Assembly (NCBI GenBank): GCA_028826165.1
Contig: JAPDFW010000083.1
Span: 285,659-349,658 of the forward strand
From: Anaeramoeba ignava
Lineage: Eukaryota > Metamonada > Anaeramoebidae
Reading direction: 5' to 3'
Length of the DNA: 64,000 nt
Part shown: positions 21,280 to 33,973 of the stretch, piece by piece
Layout: the number at the start of each line of letters is the position of its first letter
Position numbering within the stretch: position 1 is the stretch's first letter
Program-made: the position numbers and the translations under genes
Notes under the pieces: model-generated
Seen by the model: only the letters and a program-made list of their open reading frames with translations
Told to the model about the DNA's origin: nothing
Databases searched by the model: none

Positions 21280-23205
21280 ATGAAAAACAAATTTAAAAAC
21301 AAATTTAAAACAAATTTAAAACAAATTTAAAACAAATTTAAAACGAAATTTAAAACAAATTTTAAAACAAATTTAAAACAAAATTTAAAAACAAATTTAA
21401 AACAAATTTAAAACAAATTTAAAACGAAATTTAAAACAAATTTTAAAAACAAATTTAAAACAAATTTAAAAACAAAACAAATTTAAAAAATTTAAAACAA
21501 AAAAAAAAATTTAAAACGAAATTTAAAACGAAATTTAAAACAAATTTAAAACAAATTAAAAACAAAATTTAAAACAAATTTAAAACAAATTTAAAAAAAC
21601 AAAATTTTTTGAAAACAAATTTAAAACAAATTTAAAACAAATTTTAAAAACAAATTTAAAACAAATTTAAAACAAATTTAAAACAAATTTAAAACAAATT
21701 TAAAAACAAATTTAAAACAAATTTAAAACAAATTTTAAAAACAAATTTTAAAACAAATTTAAAAACAAATTTAAAAAAACAAAATTTAAAAACAAATTTA
21801 AAAACAATTTTTTTAAAAAAAAATTTTAAAACAAATTTTAAAACAAATTTAAAAACAAATTTAAAACAAATTTAAAAACAAATTTTAAAACAAATTTTTA
21901 AAAACAAATTTAAAAAAAAACAAATTTAAAAACTGAAATTTAAAACAAATTTAAAAACAAATTTAAAAAACAAATTAAAAAAAACAAATTTAAAACAAAT
22001 TTAAAACAAATTTAAAACAAATTTAAAAAACAAAAACAATTTAAAAACAAATTTAAAACAAATTTAAAACAAATTTAAAAACAAATTTAAAACAAATTTA
22101 AAACAAATTTAAAACAAATTTAAAAACAATTTTTAAAAACAAATTTAAAAAAACAAATTTAAAAACAAATTTTAAAACAAATTTAAAACAATTTAAAAAC
22201 AAATTTAAAACAAATTTAAAAACAAATTTAAAACAAATTTAAAACAAATTTAAAAACAAATTTTTAAAACAAATTTAAAATTTTTTTTAAAAAAATTTAA
22301 AAAATATTTTAAAACAAATTTAAAACAAATTAAAAAAATTTAAAATTTAAAACAAATTTAAAACAAATTTAAAAACAAATTTAAAACAAATTTAAAAAAC
22401 AAATTTAAAAACAAATTTAAAAAAAATTTAAAACAAATTTAAAACAAATTTTAAAACAAAAAACAAAAAAACAAATTTAAAACAAATTTAAAACAAATTT
22501 AAAACAAATTTAAAAAAATTTAAAACAAATTAAAAACAAAAAATTTAAAAAAACAAATTTTAAAAAAAATTTAAAACAAATTTAAAACAAAATATTTTGA
22601 AAACAAAATTAAAAACAAATTTAAAAACAAATTTAAAAAACAATTTTAAAACAAATTTAAAACAAATTTAAAACAATTTAAAACGATAATTTTAAAACAA
22701 ATTTAAAACAAATTTAAAACAAATTTAAAACAAATTTTAAAGGAATTTTAAAAATTTAAAAAATTTAAAACAAATTTAAAAACAAATTTAAAACAAATTT
22801 AAAAATTTTAAAAAAAAATTTAAAACAAATTTAAAAAAATTAAAAACAATTTAAAAAATTTAAAACAAATTTAAAAACAAATTTAAAAACAATTTTAAAA
22901 CAAATTTAAAACGAATTTAAAAACAAAACAATTTTAAAACAAAAAGGAATTTAAAACAATTTAAAACAAATTTAAAAAATTTAAAACAATTTTAAAACAA
23001 ATTTAAAACAAATTTAAAACAAATTTAAAACAAATTTAAAACAATTTTAAAACAAATTTAAAACAAATTTAAAACAAATTTAAAAACAAATTTAAAACAA
23101 ATTTAAAAACAAATTTAAAACAAATTTAAAACAAATTTAAAACAAATTTAAAACAAAATATTTTAAAACAAAATTTAAAAACAAATTTAAAACAAAATAT
23201 TTTGA
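21280..23205. repeat. 1.9 kb AAACAAATTTAA tandem array
   Basis: More than 150 units of about 10-12 bp (AAACAAATTTAA and AAACAAATTTTAA, with rare AAACGAAATTT), ending in GATTTTGAAAATATTTTGAAA variants. There is no coding content on either strand. It abuts the first recognisable exon of the gene at 23311. Confidence 0.95.
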
Positions 23206-23310
23206 AAAGATTTTGAAAATATTTTGAAAAGATTTTGAAAAGATTTTGAAAAGATTTTAAAAAGATTTTTCAATAATGATTCTAAAAAACATTTTAAAAA
23301 ATTATAATAG

Positions 23311-25579
23311 AAGTAACTCATTCAGAATTTATTAAATCAATGATCCCTTCTCTTCGATTGCTTCTCAAATCTCAATCAAAAATTGTTCAAAGAAATATCC
23401 TAATTTCACTTACAGAATTAGTCAAAACTCGTATCAAAATAAATAATAATTCATTTTTATTGAATAAATTTATATTATTTTATTTTATTCTTTTAGATTG
23501 GACTTATCCTCATTTTGCTTCAGAAATTATTGATTCCCTTATTGTTTTACTCCAAAATTCAAAAGATGAAACTGTTCAACATTATATTATTAGAATAATT
23601 ACAACATTTTCAAACTTAAAAGATGTTTTTTATTCTTTTTTTCTAAATTTATTAAAAAAAAACACTTACTTTTGTTTTTTTTCAATTTCAAATTTAGATC
23701 AACTTAAAATTAGTTTCTGATTCAGAATTCATTTCAACTTTAATTAGAATTTTAAAAGAAAAACAAAAAATCAATTCAAAAGCAAGAAATTCTTATTTAC
23801 TTCCAATTTTAGCAATTTTAAAAAGTTTATCAACTGAAAATGGTATTTAAAAAAAAAAATTGAATTAAAAAAACTAAATCTCTTTTTTAGTTTCTGGTCA
23901 AAATTCATTAGTTTCAAAAGGAGTTATTCCAATTTTACATGAAATTTGTCTTAATTCAAGTCTTGAAGTTCAAAGAGAAGTTATTCAATTATTTTCTGCA
24001 ATTTCTTATGAAAATGGTATTTAATTTTTTAAAATCGGAAAAAAAATTTTTTCCGAAATTTTCATTTTTAATTAAAATACAAAAAAAAATTTCAAATAGA
24101 AAATTCAGTTTTAATGATGATTAAAGAATCAGTCTTACAAACATTATTTTTATTATTCTATCAATATGAAGAAACAATGCTAACTCAAGATTTATTATAT
24201 TGCATTTCAATTTTTGCAAAATTTGGTAAAAAAAAACTGTCAAAAAAATTTTTTTCATCAAAAATTCACTCCTTTTTTTTTTCTTAAAGAATTTATTGCT
24301 TCTTCATTAGGAGAAATTGGATTCATTGAAATACTTGTTCAGAAATTAGTCCCTTCAAAAGAAGAAGCTGAATTATTTGATGTTTCTGATTGTTCAGTTT
24401 TTGGAGTTGATACAAGTTGCTTCAAAGTTTTAAATCAATTGATTTCAAATCAATCTTCAAAATCAAATCGAGAAAGAATTCTCAAAACAAATATTCTTGA
24501 AATTATCAAAGAAAAAATTGATTATTTTGATGTCGAATTGTTTATTGAAATTTTTCGTTTCATTTCAACTTTTTTTAAATTTTATGGTAAAAAAAAAAAT
24601 TATTTTCTTCTTAATTTTCTTCTTAATTCTTTTTTAGATCAAAAAACAAAGGGAATTATAGCATCTTCTCAAGATATTATTGCTTGTATTATTAAAAATA
24701 ATCTCATTTCTTATCCAAATTTATCTTTTATTGATTCTTTGATAAATTTTTTACAAGATGTTATGAATCAAAAAGGTTTATTTTTAAATTTAAATTTAAT
24801 TTTAAATTTTAATTTTAATTTTAATTTTAATTTTAAATTTAATTTTAATTTTAATTTTAATTTTAAAATTTTAATTTTAATTTTAATTTTAATTTTAATT
24901 TTAAATTTAATTTTAAATTTTAATTTTAATTTTAAATTTAATTTTAATTTTAATTTTAATTTTAATTTTAAATTTTAATTTTAATTTTAATTTTAATTTT
25001 AAATTTAGATCTTATTTTTTGGTTGGCAAAAAATCAAATGTTTGAAACACTTTCACAAATTTTTTTAAATTTAACATCAAATCAAAGTTTATTTGATGAA
25101 AATTTACAACAAGAAAATTTTTCAGAAAATCAAAATCAAACTCAAACTCAAACTCAAACTCCAAAAATTATTCCTTTTAATTTTAAGAATTTTAAAGAAA
25201 ATAAAATTTCATTTACTTTAAATGAAATAATCATTTCAAAACAAATTGTAATTTCAATTTAAAATTTCAATTTAAAATTTAAATAAATTTTTATTTATTA
25301 TTTATTTTATTTTATTTAGATTGAAAATATTGCAAAAATCTTTTATTTTGCTTCTCAATTTAAAGTAAAAATAATTTTAAATTTTTTCTTTTTCATTTTA
25401 AATTTTAAAATTCATTTTGTTTTTAGGATGAATTAATTCAATTAAATCTTAATATTTTCCAAAATCCAAATGTTATAAAAGCTTTAAAAGAAGGTTTATT
25501 AATGAAAAAACTCTTTATTGTTCAAAATTATTGTGAAGAAGCATTAAAATTTTTAAACTTTTTAAATTTTAAATTCTAA
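23311..25579 (+). CDS. ARM/HEAT-like helical-repeat protein, ten exons (5' end unresolved)
   Basis: Exons are 23311-23430, 23497-23624, 23698-23842, 23891-24016, 24100-24225, 24290-24586, 24638-24775, 25009-25247, 25320-25364 and 25427-25579. Introns are GT..AG, mostly 48-75 nt, and every phase agrees. The product is a series of amphipathic helix pairs (SEIIDSLIVLLQNSKDETVQ, LVSKGVIPILHEICLNSSLE) typical of armadillo/HEAT solenoids. A short acidic/NQ-rich patch lies near the C-terminus. I do not recognise the subfamily; solenoids bind partner proteins. The first exon begins after an AG acceptor with no usable upstream ATG, so exons before the repeat array are missing or displaced by it. Confidence 0.75.
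24776..25008. repeat. (TTTTAA)n intron expansion
   Basis: The intron of the helical-repeat gene is filled with TTTTAA hexamers between a GTTTAT donor and a TTTAG acceptor. Confidence 0.85.
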
Positions 25580-25700
25580 ATTAAATTTTAAATTAAATTT
25601 TAAATTAAATTTGATTAAAAAAAAAAGAAATAAAAAATTTTTTCTTGTTTTTGTTTTTGTTTTTGTTTTTGTTTTTGTTTTTGTTTTTGCTTTTCTAAAT

Positions 25701-27598
25701 TTAAAAATCAGCGCAAGATTCATAAAAACAAAAAACACCCGAAACTAATCCATAAAAAAGAAGGATATTTGGGAATAAATTTGGTTTCCAATATTTTTTT
25801 GAGAAAATAAAAGCAAGAAAAGTTCTTTTTTGTTTTGTTGGTTCAGCAGTAATAGATTGAACCAAGGAAACATTTTCACGATCAGCATCATCGAATTCAG
25901 TTTCAAGAACAATATCACCAACTGATTTTTCTGATCTAAGAATAGAATATTCAACATTAACACTCATTGGAGGAGCTTTAAAAATATTATCGTAACGGAT
26001 TTTTAGATAAAAAAGCGCAGGTAAAATATAAACTATAATGTTTCCTGCTAATGAACCTGTGATTGAGAAAACGGAAACAATTCCTGGAACTGTAATTCCT
26101 ACTCCAAGTGATAAGAAAAATGGAATAATAATTGAAAGAGTAGTTTGCCATTTTTTAGTTGAATCTTTGAAGACTAATTGATGGAAAGATTGTTTGCAAG
26201 CAAAAAAAACGACTGGAGAAGAGAAGATTATTGTGACTAACATTGCGAAGCGAGCTTTTAATTTTATAAATTAATTTTAATTTTAATTTTAATTTTAATT
26301 TTATAAATTTTAATTTTAATTTTAATTTTAATTTTAATTTTAATTTTAATTTTAATTTTAGTTTTTAATTTTAGTTTTAATTTTAATTTTAATTTTAATT
26401 TTAATTTTAATTTTAATTTTTATTTTTAATTTTAATTTTAATTTTAATTTTGATTTTAATTTTAATTTTAATTTTATAAATTAATTTTAATTTTATAAGT
26501 TTTATTACCTGCAATCGCCCATTTATCATTTGTCGCATAATTTAATAAAATATCTCCATGTGTATCACCATAAAATTGAAGATAACCAAAAATACCAATT
26601 GTCAAATAAAGAATACTTGCAAAATCAATAGAAGAATGATAAACAACTCTTTTCCTTTTCAAAGTAGCATTTTTCAAATTAGAAAAAACAGCAAAAAGAT
26701 TAATTTGGCAAATAAAAGCAAGAGAAATAATTGGAATTGCAAGAAGAATTTTAGGAGTAAAAGAAAATAAATGAAGTTGACTTTTTTGGACACCATTTTT
26801 ATGCAAATAATTAATAGAATGACCAACAACTTGAAGAAGAACATAAATAACGGTAACCAAAGAAATCAAACTAGTAAAACTAAGCTGAACAATTTCTTTA
26901 TAAAAGGAAAGAGGAAGACAAACAGCAATTGAAATGAGGAAAATCAAAAATTTCCGATTTCGAAAAACCGAATCATGTCCTTCAAGAAAATAATCCATTA
27001 ACGGTTTAGAAACATCTCCAATAAAACAGAAATACCCACTGTTTGCGCCAAAAGTAAGAAGAAAAACTCCTCCAACAACAAGATATGAACCCACTTTTTT
27101 GAACGCTGTTCGCGAAAGATCGCGATATCCATTCACGCCTGAAATCAATGATGCTTGTGTTAGTAATTCCATTGAATAAATCCCTAAAATTGCACTGAAT
27201 AGAAGCAATATTGATGCTAATAGCACTCCTGCTGCTTTGAATGCGAATGGTACCGCTAATGTTCCTGCTCCAATAATCGTGTTTGTTAATGTGAAAATGG
27301 ATTGTGATAATGATCCAGTGCGAATTTTTTCTTTTTGTTTTTTTATGATTAATTTTTCTTTTTCATCACTTGATTCATTTTCATTATTTGATTCATTTTC
27401 ATTATTTGATTCATTTTCTTTTTCAATTTCAATGCTTGTTTCTTTGCTTGTTTCGTTTAATTCTTCTTTATTTGAATTTTTCGATTCATCAATTGTTTCA
27501 TTTATTTCTTCATTTATTTCTTCTTTTATTTCTTCTTTTATTTCTTCTTTTATTTCTTCGTTTATTTCTTCGTTTATTTCTTCGTTTGATTTAGACAT
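25701..27598 (-). CDS. amino acid/auxin permease family transporter (SLC38-like), two exons
   Basis: Exons 27598-26509 and 26254-25701 splice in phase (…WAIA-ARFAMLVTIIF…) to 547 residues. The N-terminal ~110 residues are an acidic, repetitive cytosolic tail (EEINEEIKEEIKEE). The core begins GSLSQSIFTLTNTIIGAGTL and AVPFAFKAAG, a hallmark of the AAAP/SLC38 family, followed by about ten hydrophobic segments. The expected role is sodium- or proton-coupled transport of neutral amino acids at the plasma or vacuolar membrane. A TCATTTTTT element directly precedes the ATG. The 254-nt intron is a (TTTTAA)n tract. Confidence 0.9.
26255..26508. repeat. (TTTTAA)n intron expansion in the transporter gene
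   Basis: Nearly pure AATTTT hexamers lie between the two transporter exons, with short TATAAATT interruptions. Confidence 0.85.
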
Positions 27599-27954
27599 TA
27601 AAAAAAATGAAAAAAGAAAAAAGTGAATTAATTTTTTTTTGGTTTTTTTTTTGAAATTTTTTTTTTTTATTTTGATTTTGATTTGTTGGCTTTAAGAAAA
27701 ATTAAAAGGAGAAAAAAATTAAAATAAAATCCACTTTTTTTTTTAATCTTTTTATTTTTATTTTAAATTAAATTTTTTAAAAACATTCCAAAAAAAAAAA
27801 GATCAAGAAAAGAGAATGAAAAAAAAATCATTTTTGATTTTTGTTTTTGTTTTTGTTTTTTGTTTTTAATTTTGAAATGAAAAAAAAAAAGAAAAAAAAA
27901 ATAATTTTTTCGTTTTCAATTCAATTTGATTTGATTTGATTTGATTTGATTTGA

Positions 27955-30675
27955 TTATTTAAAAATCAATCCAAAAGTTAAAGAAAGTGCAATCATGATT
28001 GTTAAAACTAAACAAATAATGCAACATAATTTCTAATTTAAAAATTTAAAAATTTAAAAATTTAAAATTTAAAAAAATGTTTTAATTATTTATTTTTTAA
28101 ATTATTTACTCTTCTGCTTTTTTTTTGATAAACTCTAGCTTGTTGAAGTTCTTCAACACCTTTTTCAACATAATCAACACTTTTAAAAACATTATCTTCA
28201 ATTGTATTCAAATGTTCTCCTAATAAATTTAATTTTAATTTTTTGAAATTACATGAAATTTAAAATTTTGAAATTACATGAAATGAAATGAAAAATTACC
28301 TTGTAATTGAACTAAATTTGACATATCAATAAATAATTGTTGAATTTCATTAATACTTTTTTCTAAATTTAAAATTTCTGAATGTTTAATTTCAATTTCT
28401 TCAAGCACACCTCGTGCTTCCTTGAATGAATAATTATTTTTTTTCAATATAAATTTTTTTAATAATTATTTCTATATTATTTTTTTTTTCTTCATTATTT
28501 TAAAACCTGATATGATTGAGAATCAACAACTGAGAAAATTTGACCTGAATTCCCAGTTTTAATATATTCATCGACTTCATCTTCAGTTATATTATGATCA
28601 ACTTAATTAAAGAATTTTTTTTTTTTTGGATTTTAATATTTTTAAATCCATTTCATTTAAATTTATTTTTAAATTTATTTTTAATTTAAATTTATTTTGG
28701 ATTTAAATTTATTTTTGATTTAAATTTATTTTTGATTTAAATTTATTTTTGGATTTAAATTTATTTTGGATTTAAATTTATTTTTGATTTAAATTTATTT
28801 TGATTTAAATTTATTTTGGATTTAAATTTATTTTTGATTTAAATTTATTTTGGATTTAAATTTATTTTTGATTTAAATTTATTTTTGATTTAGATTTATT
28901 TTGGATTTAAATCTATTTTTGATTTAAATTTATTTTTGATTTAAATTTATTTTTGATTTAAATTTATTTTTGATTTAAATTTATTTTTGATTTAAATTTA
29001 TTTTTGATTTAAATTTATTTTTGATTTAAATTTATTTTTGATTTAAATTTATTTTGGATTTAAATTTATTTTGAATTTAAATTTATTTTGAATTTAAATT
29101 TATTTTGATTTAAATTTATTTTGGATTTTAATATTTTTAAATCCATTTCATTTAAATTTATTTTAAATTTATTTTAAATTTATTTTAAATTTATTTTAAA
29201 TTTATTTTAGATTTAAATTTATTTTGGATTTAAATTTATTTTTGATTTAAATTTATTTTTAATTTAAATCTATTTTGGATTTAAATTTATTTTGGATTTA
29301 AATTTATTTTGGATTTAAATTTATTTTTGATTTAAATTTATTTTTAATTTAAATTTATTTTGGATTTAAATTTATTTTGATTTAAATTTATTTTGGATTT
29401 AAATTTATTTTTGATTTAAATTTATTTTTGATTTAAATTTATTTTTGATTTAAATTTATTTTTAATTTATTTTGGATTTAAATTTATTTTAATTTAAATT
29501 TATTTTGGATTTAAATTTATTTTTGATTTAAATTTATATTAAATTTAAATTTATTTTTGATTTAAATTTATTTTTAATTTAAATTTATTTTGGATTTAAA
29601 TTTATTTTTGGATTTAAATTTATTTTGGATTTAAATTTATTTTGATTTAAATTTATTTTGATTTAAATTTATTTTGGATTTAAATTTATTTTGGATTTAA
29701 ATTTATTTTTGGATTTAAATTTATTTTTGATTTAAATTTATTTTTGATTTAAATCTATTTCTGATTTAAATTTATTTTAATTTAAATTTATTTCATTTTA
29801 ATTGTATTTTAAAAGATAGATATTCAATTCTAATTCTTAAAAATATATACCAATTTTGCATCTTCTTGAAACATCTGCACGAAATTTGCTTTTATATTTT
29901 TCTTGTGAATTTTGAAATGTTTCCATTGCATCCAAAAATTTTGTCACAAGAGCCTATATTATTATTATTTATATTTATATTTATATTTATATTTATATTT
30001 ATATTTATATTTATATTTATATTTATATTTATATTTTAATATTTATTTTTATATTTATATTTATTTCTGATTTATATTATTTTATTTTAATTAATTTTTA
30101 CTTGATGTTGATTTTGTTAAATTTATTTTAGTTTAAATCTATTTTGTGATTAAATTTATTTTTAATTTTAAATTTATTTGATTTTAATTTTTAATTTTAA
30201 ATGATTTTAATTTTAATTTTAAAAATTTTATTTTAATTTTAATTTTAATTTTGCACGAATTTTGATTTTTTTTTTTTTCTAATTTTAATTTTATAAATGA
30301 ATTTTAATTTTAATTTTAATTTTAATTCACAATTTTAAGCCTAATTTTAATTTTATATTTGTATTTGAATTTTAATTTTATTTTATAAATGAATTTTATT
30401 TTGATTTTATTTTATTTTAATTTTTATTTTGATTTTAATTTTAATTTTATTCTTGTAAATTTTAATTTTTTGAAATATAGTTTGAATTTAATAAATGTGG
30501 TGGTTCTTTTGCATTTAAAAAAAAATAAAAGAAATTTGAAAGAAAAAGAAAAGAAGATCAAAGTTAGTCAACAAATTACGTTTTGTTTGAGGAGACTTAG
30601 TAGAGTTTAAAGATTTATCTTGAATTCTTTCAAACATTTTAGTTTGTTTTTCAATTAAAGAAATAGTATCTTCAA
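27955..30675 (-). CDS. syntaxin (Qa-SNARE), multi-exon, 5' end disrupted
   Basis: Exons on the minus strand are 30675-30580, 29953-29851, 28601-28507, 28420-28300, 28219-28110 and 28032-27955. The Habc region reads TISLIEKQTKMFERIQDK and ALVTKFLDAMETFQNSQEKY. The SNARE motif includes KHSEILNLEKSINEIQQLF, IDMSNLVQLQGEHLNTIEDN and VDYVEKGVEELQQARVYQKK. A C-terminal TM anchor (LCCIICLVLTIMIALSLTF) ends at TAA 27957-27955. The central Q of the Qa motif is in FIDMSNLVQLQG. It would drive membrane fusion in the secretory or endocytic pathway. The last five exons join in phase. The 30580 to 29953 join does not, so a small exon is missing or damaged. No ATG exon was found upstream; remnants lie at 31125-31235. 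Confidence 0.85.
28610..29815. repeat. TTTAAATTTATTTTTGAT tandem array in a syntaxin intron
   Basis: The intron 28602-29850 is about 70 copies of a 15-18 bp unit (GATTTAAATTTATTTTT and GGATTTAAATTTATTTT). Splice ends are unique. It differs from the repeat units of neighbouring introns. Confidence 0.9.
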
Positions 30676-30679
30676 CTGT

Positions 30680-31726
30680 TTTAATTTTAATTTTAACTTT
30701 TTGGTTTTAGGATTTTAATTTTAATTTTAATTTTGATTTTCATTTTGATTTTGATTTTGGAGTTTTAATTTTGTTTTTGATTTTGATGAAAAAATTGGAA
30801 AAGAAAATATTAAACCAAAAAGAAAAATTTGAAAAAATGATAAAAATTTTTCAAAAATAAAAATTTTTAATTTTGGTTTAATAAAAATTTTGATTTTTGA
30901 TTTTTGATTTTGATTTTAATTTTAATTTTAATTTTAATTTTAATTTTAATTTTAATTTTAATTTTAATTTTAATATTAATTTGATTTTGATTTTAATTTT
31001 AAATTTTATTTTGGTTTTTTTGCATTTAAAAATAAAAGAAATTTTAATTTGAAAAGTTTTAATTTTATTTTTATTTTTGATTTTAATTTTAATTTTGTTT
31101 AATTTAATTTAAAATATTTAATTTGAATTCTTTCAAACATTTTAGTTTGTTTTTCAATTTTAAAGAATTTTAATCTTCAACTGTTTTAAAATTTCCAAAA
31201 TAATCATCAATTTTAATTTTTGATTTTAATTTTGATTTCAACAGGAATTTGTTATTAATTTTAATTTTAATTTTAATTTTAATATTGCATTTAATTTTGA
31301 TTTTGAATTTAAATTTTAATCTTGCATTTTAATTTTGTTTTTGATTTTGATGAAAAATTGGAAAAGAAAATATTAAACCAAAAAGAAAAATTTGAAAAAT
31401 GATAAAATTTTTCAAAAATAAAAATTTTTAATTTTAATTTTAATAAAAATTTCACATTTATTTAATTGCATTTGATTTTGAATTTTAATTTTAATTTTGA
31501 TTTTAATTTTAATTTTAATTTGAATTTAATTTTAATTTTGATTTTAATTTTAATATTGATTTTAATTTTAATTTTAATTTTAATTTTAATATTAATATTA
31601 ATTTTAATTTTAATTTTAATTTTGATTTTGATTTTAATTTTAATTTTAAATTTAATTTTAATTTTAATTTTAATTTTGATTTTGATTTTGATTTTGATTT
31701 TGATTTTGATTTTAATTTTGATTGAA
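30680..31726. other. AT-rich region with a degenerate duplicate of the syntaxin 5' region
   Basis: 31125-31185 repeats the sequence of the exon at 30610-30675 with gaps. 31350-31430 repeats 30785-30880 (GAAAAGAAAATATTAAACCA). On the minus strand 31180-31215 reads IDDYFGNFKTVED, which looks like syntaxin N-terminal sequence missing from the nearer copy. The rest is (TTTTAA)/(TTTTGA) hexamers. No independent gene is supported. Confidence 0.5.
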
Positions 31727-33888
31727 TTATTTGTCCTTTTCAGTTTTTCTTTTTTTAATTTCATTTATTTCTTCATTTTCTTCATTTATTTCTTTTGTTA
31801 AATTTTTTGAAAAATATTGAAACATTTGTTGTACTAATTTTTTCCATTTTTCTTCATCTTTAAAAGGTAAATTATAAACTTGAGAAAATCCATCATTTTC
31901 AAAAAAAATATTTGGAAAAAGAAAAGGATTTTCATTTTTAGAATGTTCTATTTCTGTAAGTGAAATTTGAATTCCTTTTGGAAAGAAATTATCTTCTTGA
32001 TGTTTATCATCAGAAAATAATATTGCTTTTCTTTTCTTTTTATTTGGATTTTTTGATTTTGATTTTAAATTTGATTTTGGTTTTGAATTTGATTTTGGTT
32101 TTGATTTTAAATTTGATTTTGAATTTGATTTTAAATTTGATTTTGATTTTGATTTTGATTTTGATTTTGATTTTGATTTTGAATTTGAATTTGATTTTGA
32201 TTTTGATTTTGATTTTGATTTTAAATTTGATTTTGATTTTGAATTTTTTGAGATTTTGATTGAAGCTTTAATTCTTGAGATGCTATTTAATAAATAAAAT
32301 CCATTTTTTAGTTTAATAATTTTAATTGAATGCAAAATGTTAACAATATCATATATTCTTTTGAAACATGTTTTTTTTGTTTGATTTGTTTTAATTATTG
32401 TTTGATTTTGTGTAAAATCTTGAATTTGATATATTGTTAATTGATTTTGAGATAATTTTTGGATAATTTCTTGAGTAAGATATATCATATAATTTATTTT
32501 TTTGGTATTTGTTGATTCTTTATTTAGATTCTTTGTTATTGGTGTTTGAAAAATTGTTTGTGGTCTTGGTTCTGAATTTGGATATTTCAGATGAATTTCA
32601 TTTTGATTTTGATTTTGATTTTGATTTTGATTTTGATTTTGATTTTGATTTTGATTTTGATTTTGATTTTGATTTTTGATTTTGATTTTGATTTTGATTT
32701 TGATTATTTTCATTTTGATTTTCATTTTGATTTTGATTTTGATTTTTGATTTTGATTTTGATTTATATTTTGATTTTGATTTATATTTTGATTTTGATTT
32801 TGATTTTGATTTTGATTTTCATTTTCATTTTCATTTTGATTTTCATTTTCATTTTCATTTTGATTTTGATTTTGATTTTGATTTATATTTTGATTTTGAT
32901 TTTGATTTTGATTTATATTTATATTTTGATTTATATTTTCATTTTGATTTTGATTTTCATTTTGATTTTGATTTATATTTTGATTTATATTTTCATTTAT
33001 ATTTTCATTTTGATTTTCATTTTGATTTATATTTTCATTTTGATTTTCATTTTGATTTTGATTTTGATTTTGATTATGATTTTGATTTTGATTTATATTT
33101 TCATTTTCATTTTGATTTTGATTTTGATTTTGATTTAGATTTTGATTTATATTTTCATTTTGATTTTGATTTTCATTTTGATTTTGATTTATATTTTCAT
33201 TTTCATTTTGATTTTGATTTATATTTATATTTTCATTTTGATTTTTATTTTTATTTTGATTTTGATTTTCATTTTGATTTTGATTTTCATTTTCATTTTC
33301 ATTTTGATTTATATTTTGATTTTGATTTTGATTTTGATTTTGATTATTTTCATTTTCATTTTCATTTTGATTTTGATTTAGATTTTGATTTTGATTTTGA
33401 TTTATATTTTGATTTTGATTTTCATTTTCATTTTGATTTTGATTTTGATTTTGATTTTGATTTTCATTTTGATTTTGATTTTGATTTAGATTTTTATTTT
33501 GATTTATATTTTGATTTTGATTTTGATTTTGATTTTGATTTTGATTTTGATTTTGATTTTGATTTTGATTTTGATTTTGATTGAATTCTAATCTGGTTTT
33601 TTTTGAATTTTCAGATTTTGAAAAACGATTTTTATGAGAACTTAAAGAAATAATTTTTTCTAATTTAGTAATAAAAGAAGAAACACCTTTAAATGAATAA
33701 TGTTGAGACTTTTTAGAAACAAAACCAACAGCTAAAAAAACATTTAAAATATCATAACATCTTCTTTTAGAAAATTTATATTTTTTTACTAAATCTTGAA
33801 TTGAAATTTCTTTTTTTTCATTTGATAAAAAATATTCTTTAAATTTTTTTGAATTTTTTGATAAAGAATTTTTTTTTGAACTTTTCAT
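31727..33888 (-). CDS. E2F7/8-like transcription factor with two winged-helix domains and a poly-NQ linker (two 1-nt shifts)
   Basis: The start is the ATG at 33888 (MKSSKKNSLSKNSKKFKEYF), right after a TTTCATTTTTTTTC element. The first DNA-binding domain spans residues ~8-65 with FSKRRCYDILNVFLAVGFV. The second, at about residues 430-500, has KTCFKRIYDIVNILHSIKII. RRxYDxxNVL is the E2F/DP recognition-helix signature, and two such domains in one chain is the atypical E2F7/8 arrangement. Between them lies a ~320-residue NQ/NE/NI repeat. The frame slips by one A twice inside that repeat (near 32741 and 32672), each time CAAAAAT where CAAAAT is the unit; otherwise the frame continues. The C-terminus is basic. 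A cell-cycle gene regulator that binds without DP is expected. Slips may be sequencing or replication errors. Confidence 0.75.
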
Positions 33889-33973
33889 GTTAAAAAAAGA
33901 AAAAAAATGAAAAATATTATTTTGAAAAAAAAAAATTTTCAATTTAATTTTTATAAAAATTTTAAATTGAAAA

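Noticed and set aside
21280-23205. CRISPR-like regular repeats
   Set aside because: Units of 10-12 bp with no unique spacers in a eukaryotic context; a simple tandem array.
31462-31801. Lys-Ile and Leu-Ile repeat frames on both strands
   Set aside because: Artefacts of (TTTTAA)/(TTTTGA) arrays in non-coding sequence, with no non-repeat part.
32676-33584. 302-residue plus-strand frame rich in Asp-Phe/His-Phe
   Set aside because: It is the exact antisense of the NQ/NE repeat linker of the E2F-like gene; open only because of the hexamer repeat.
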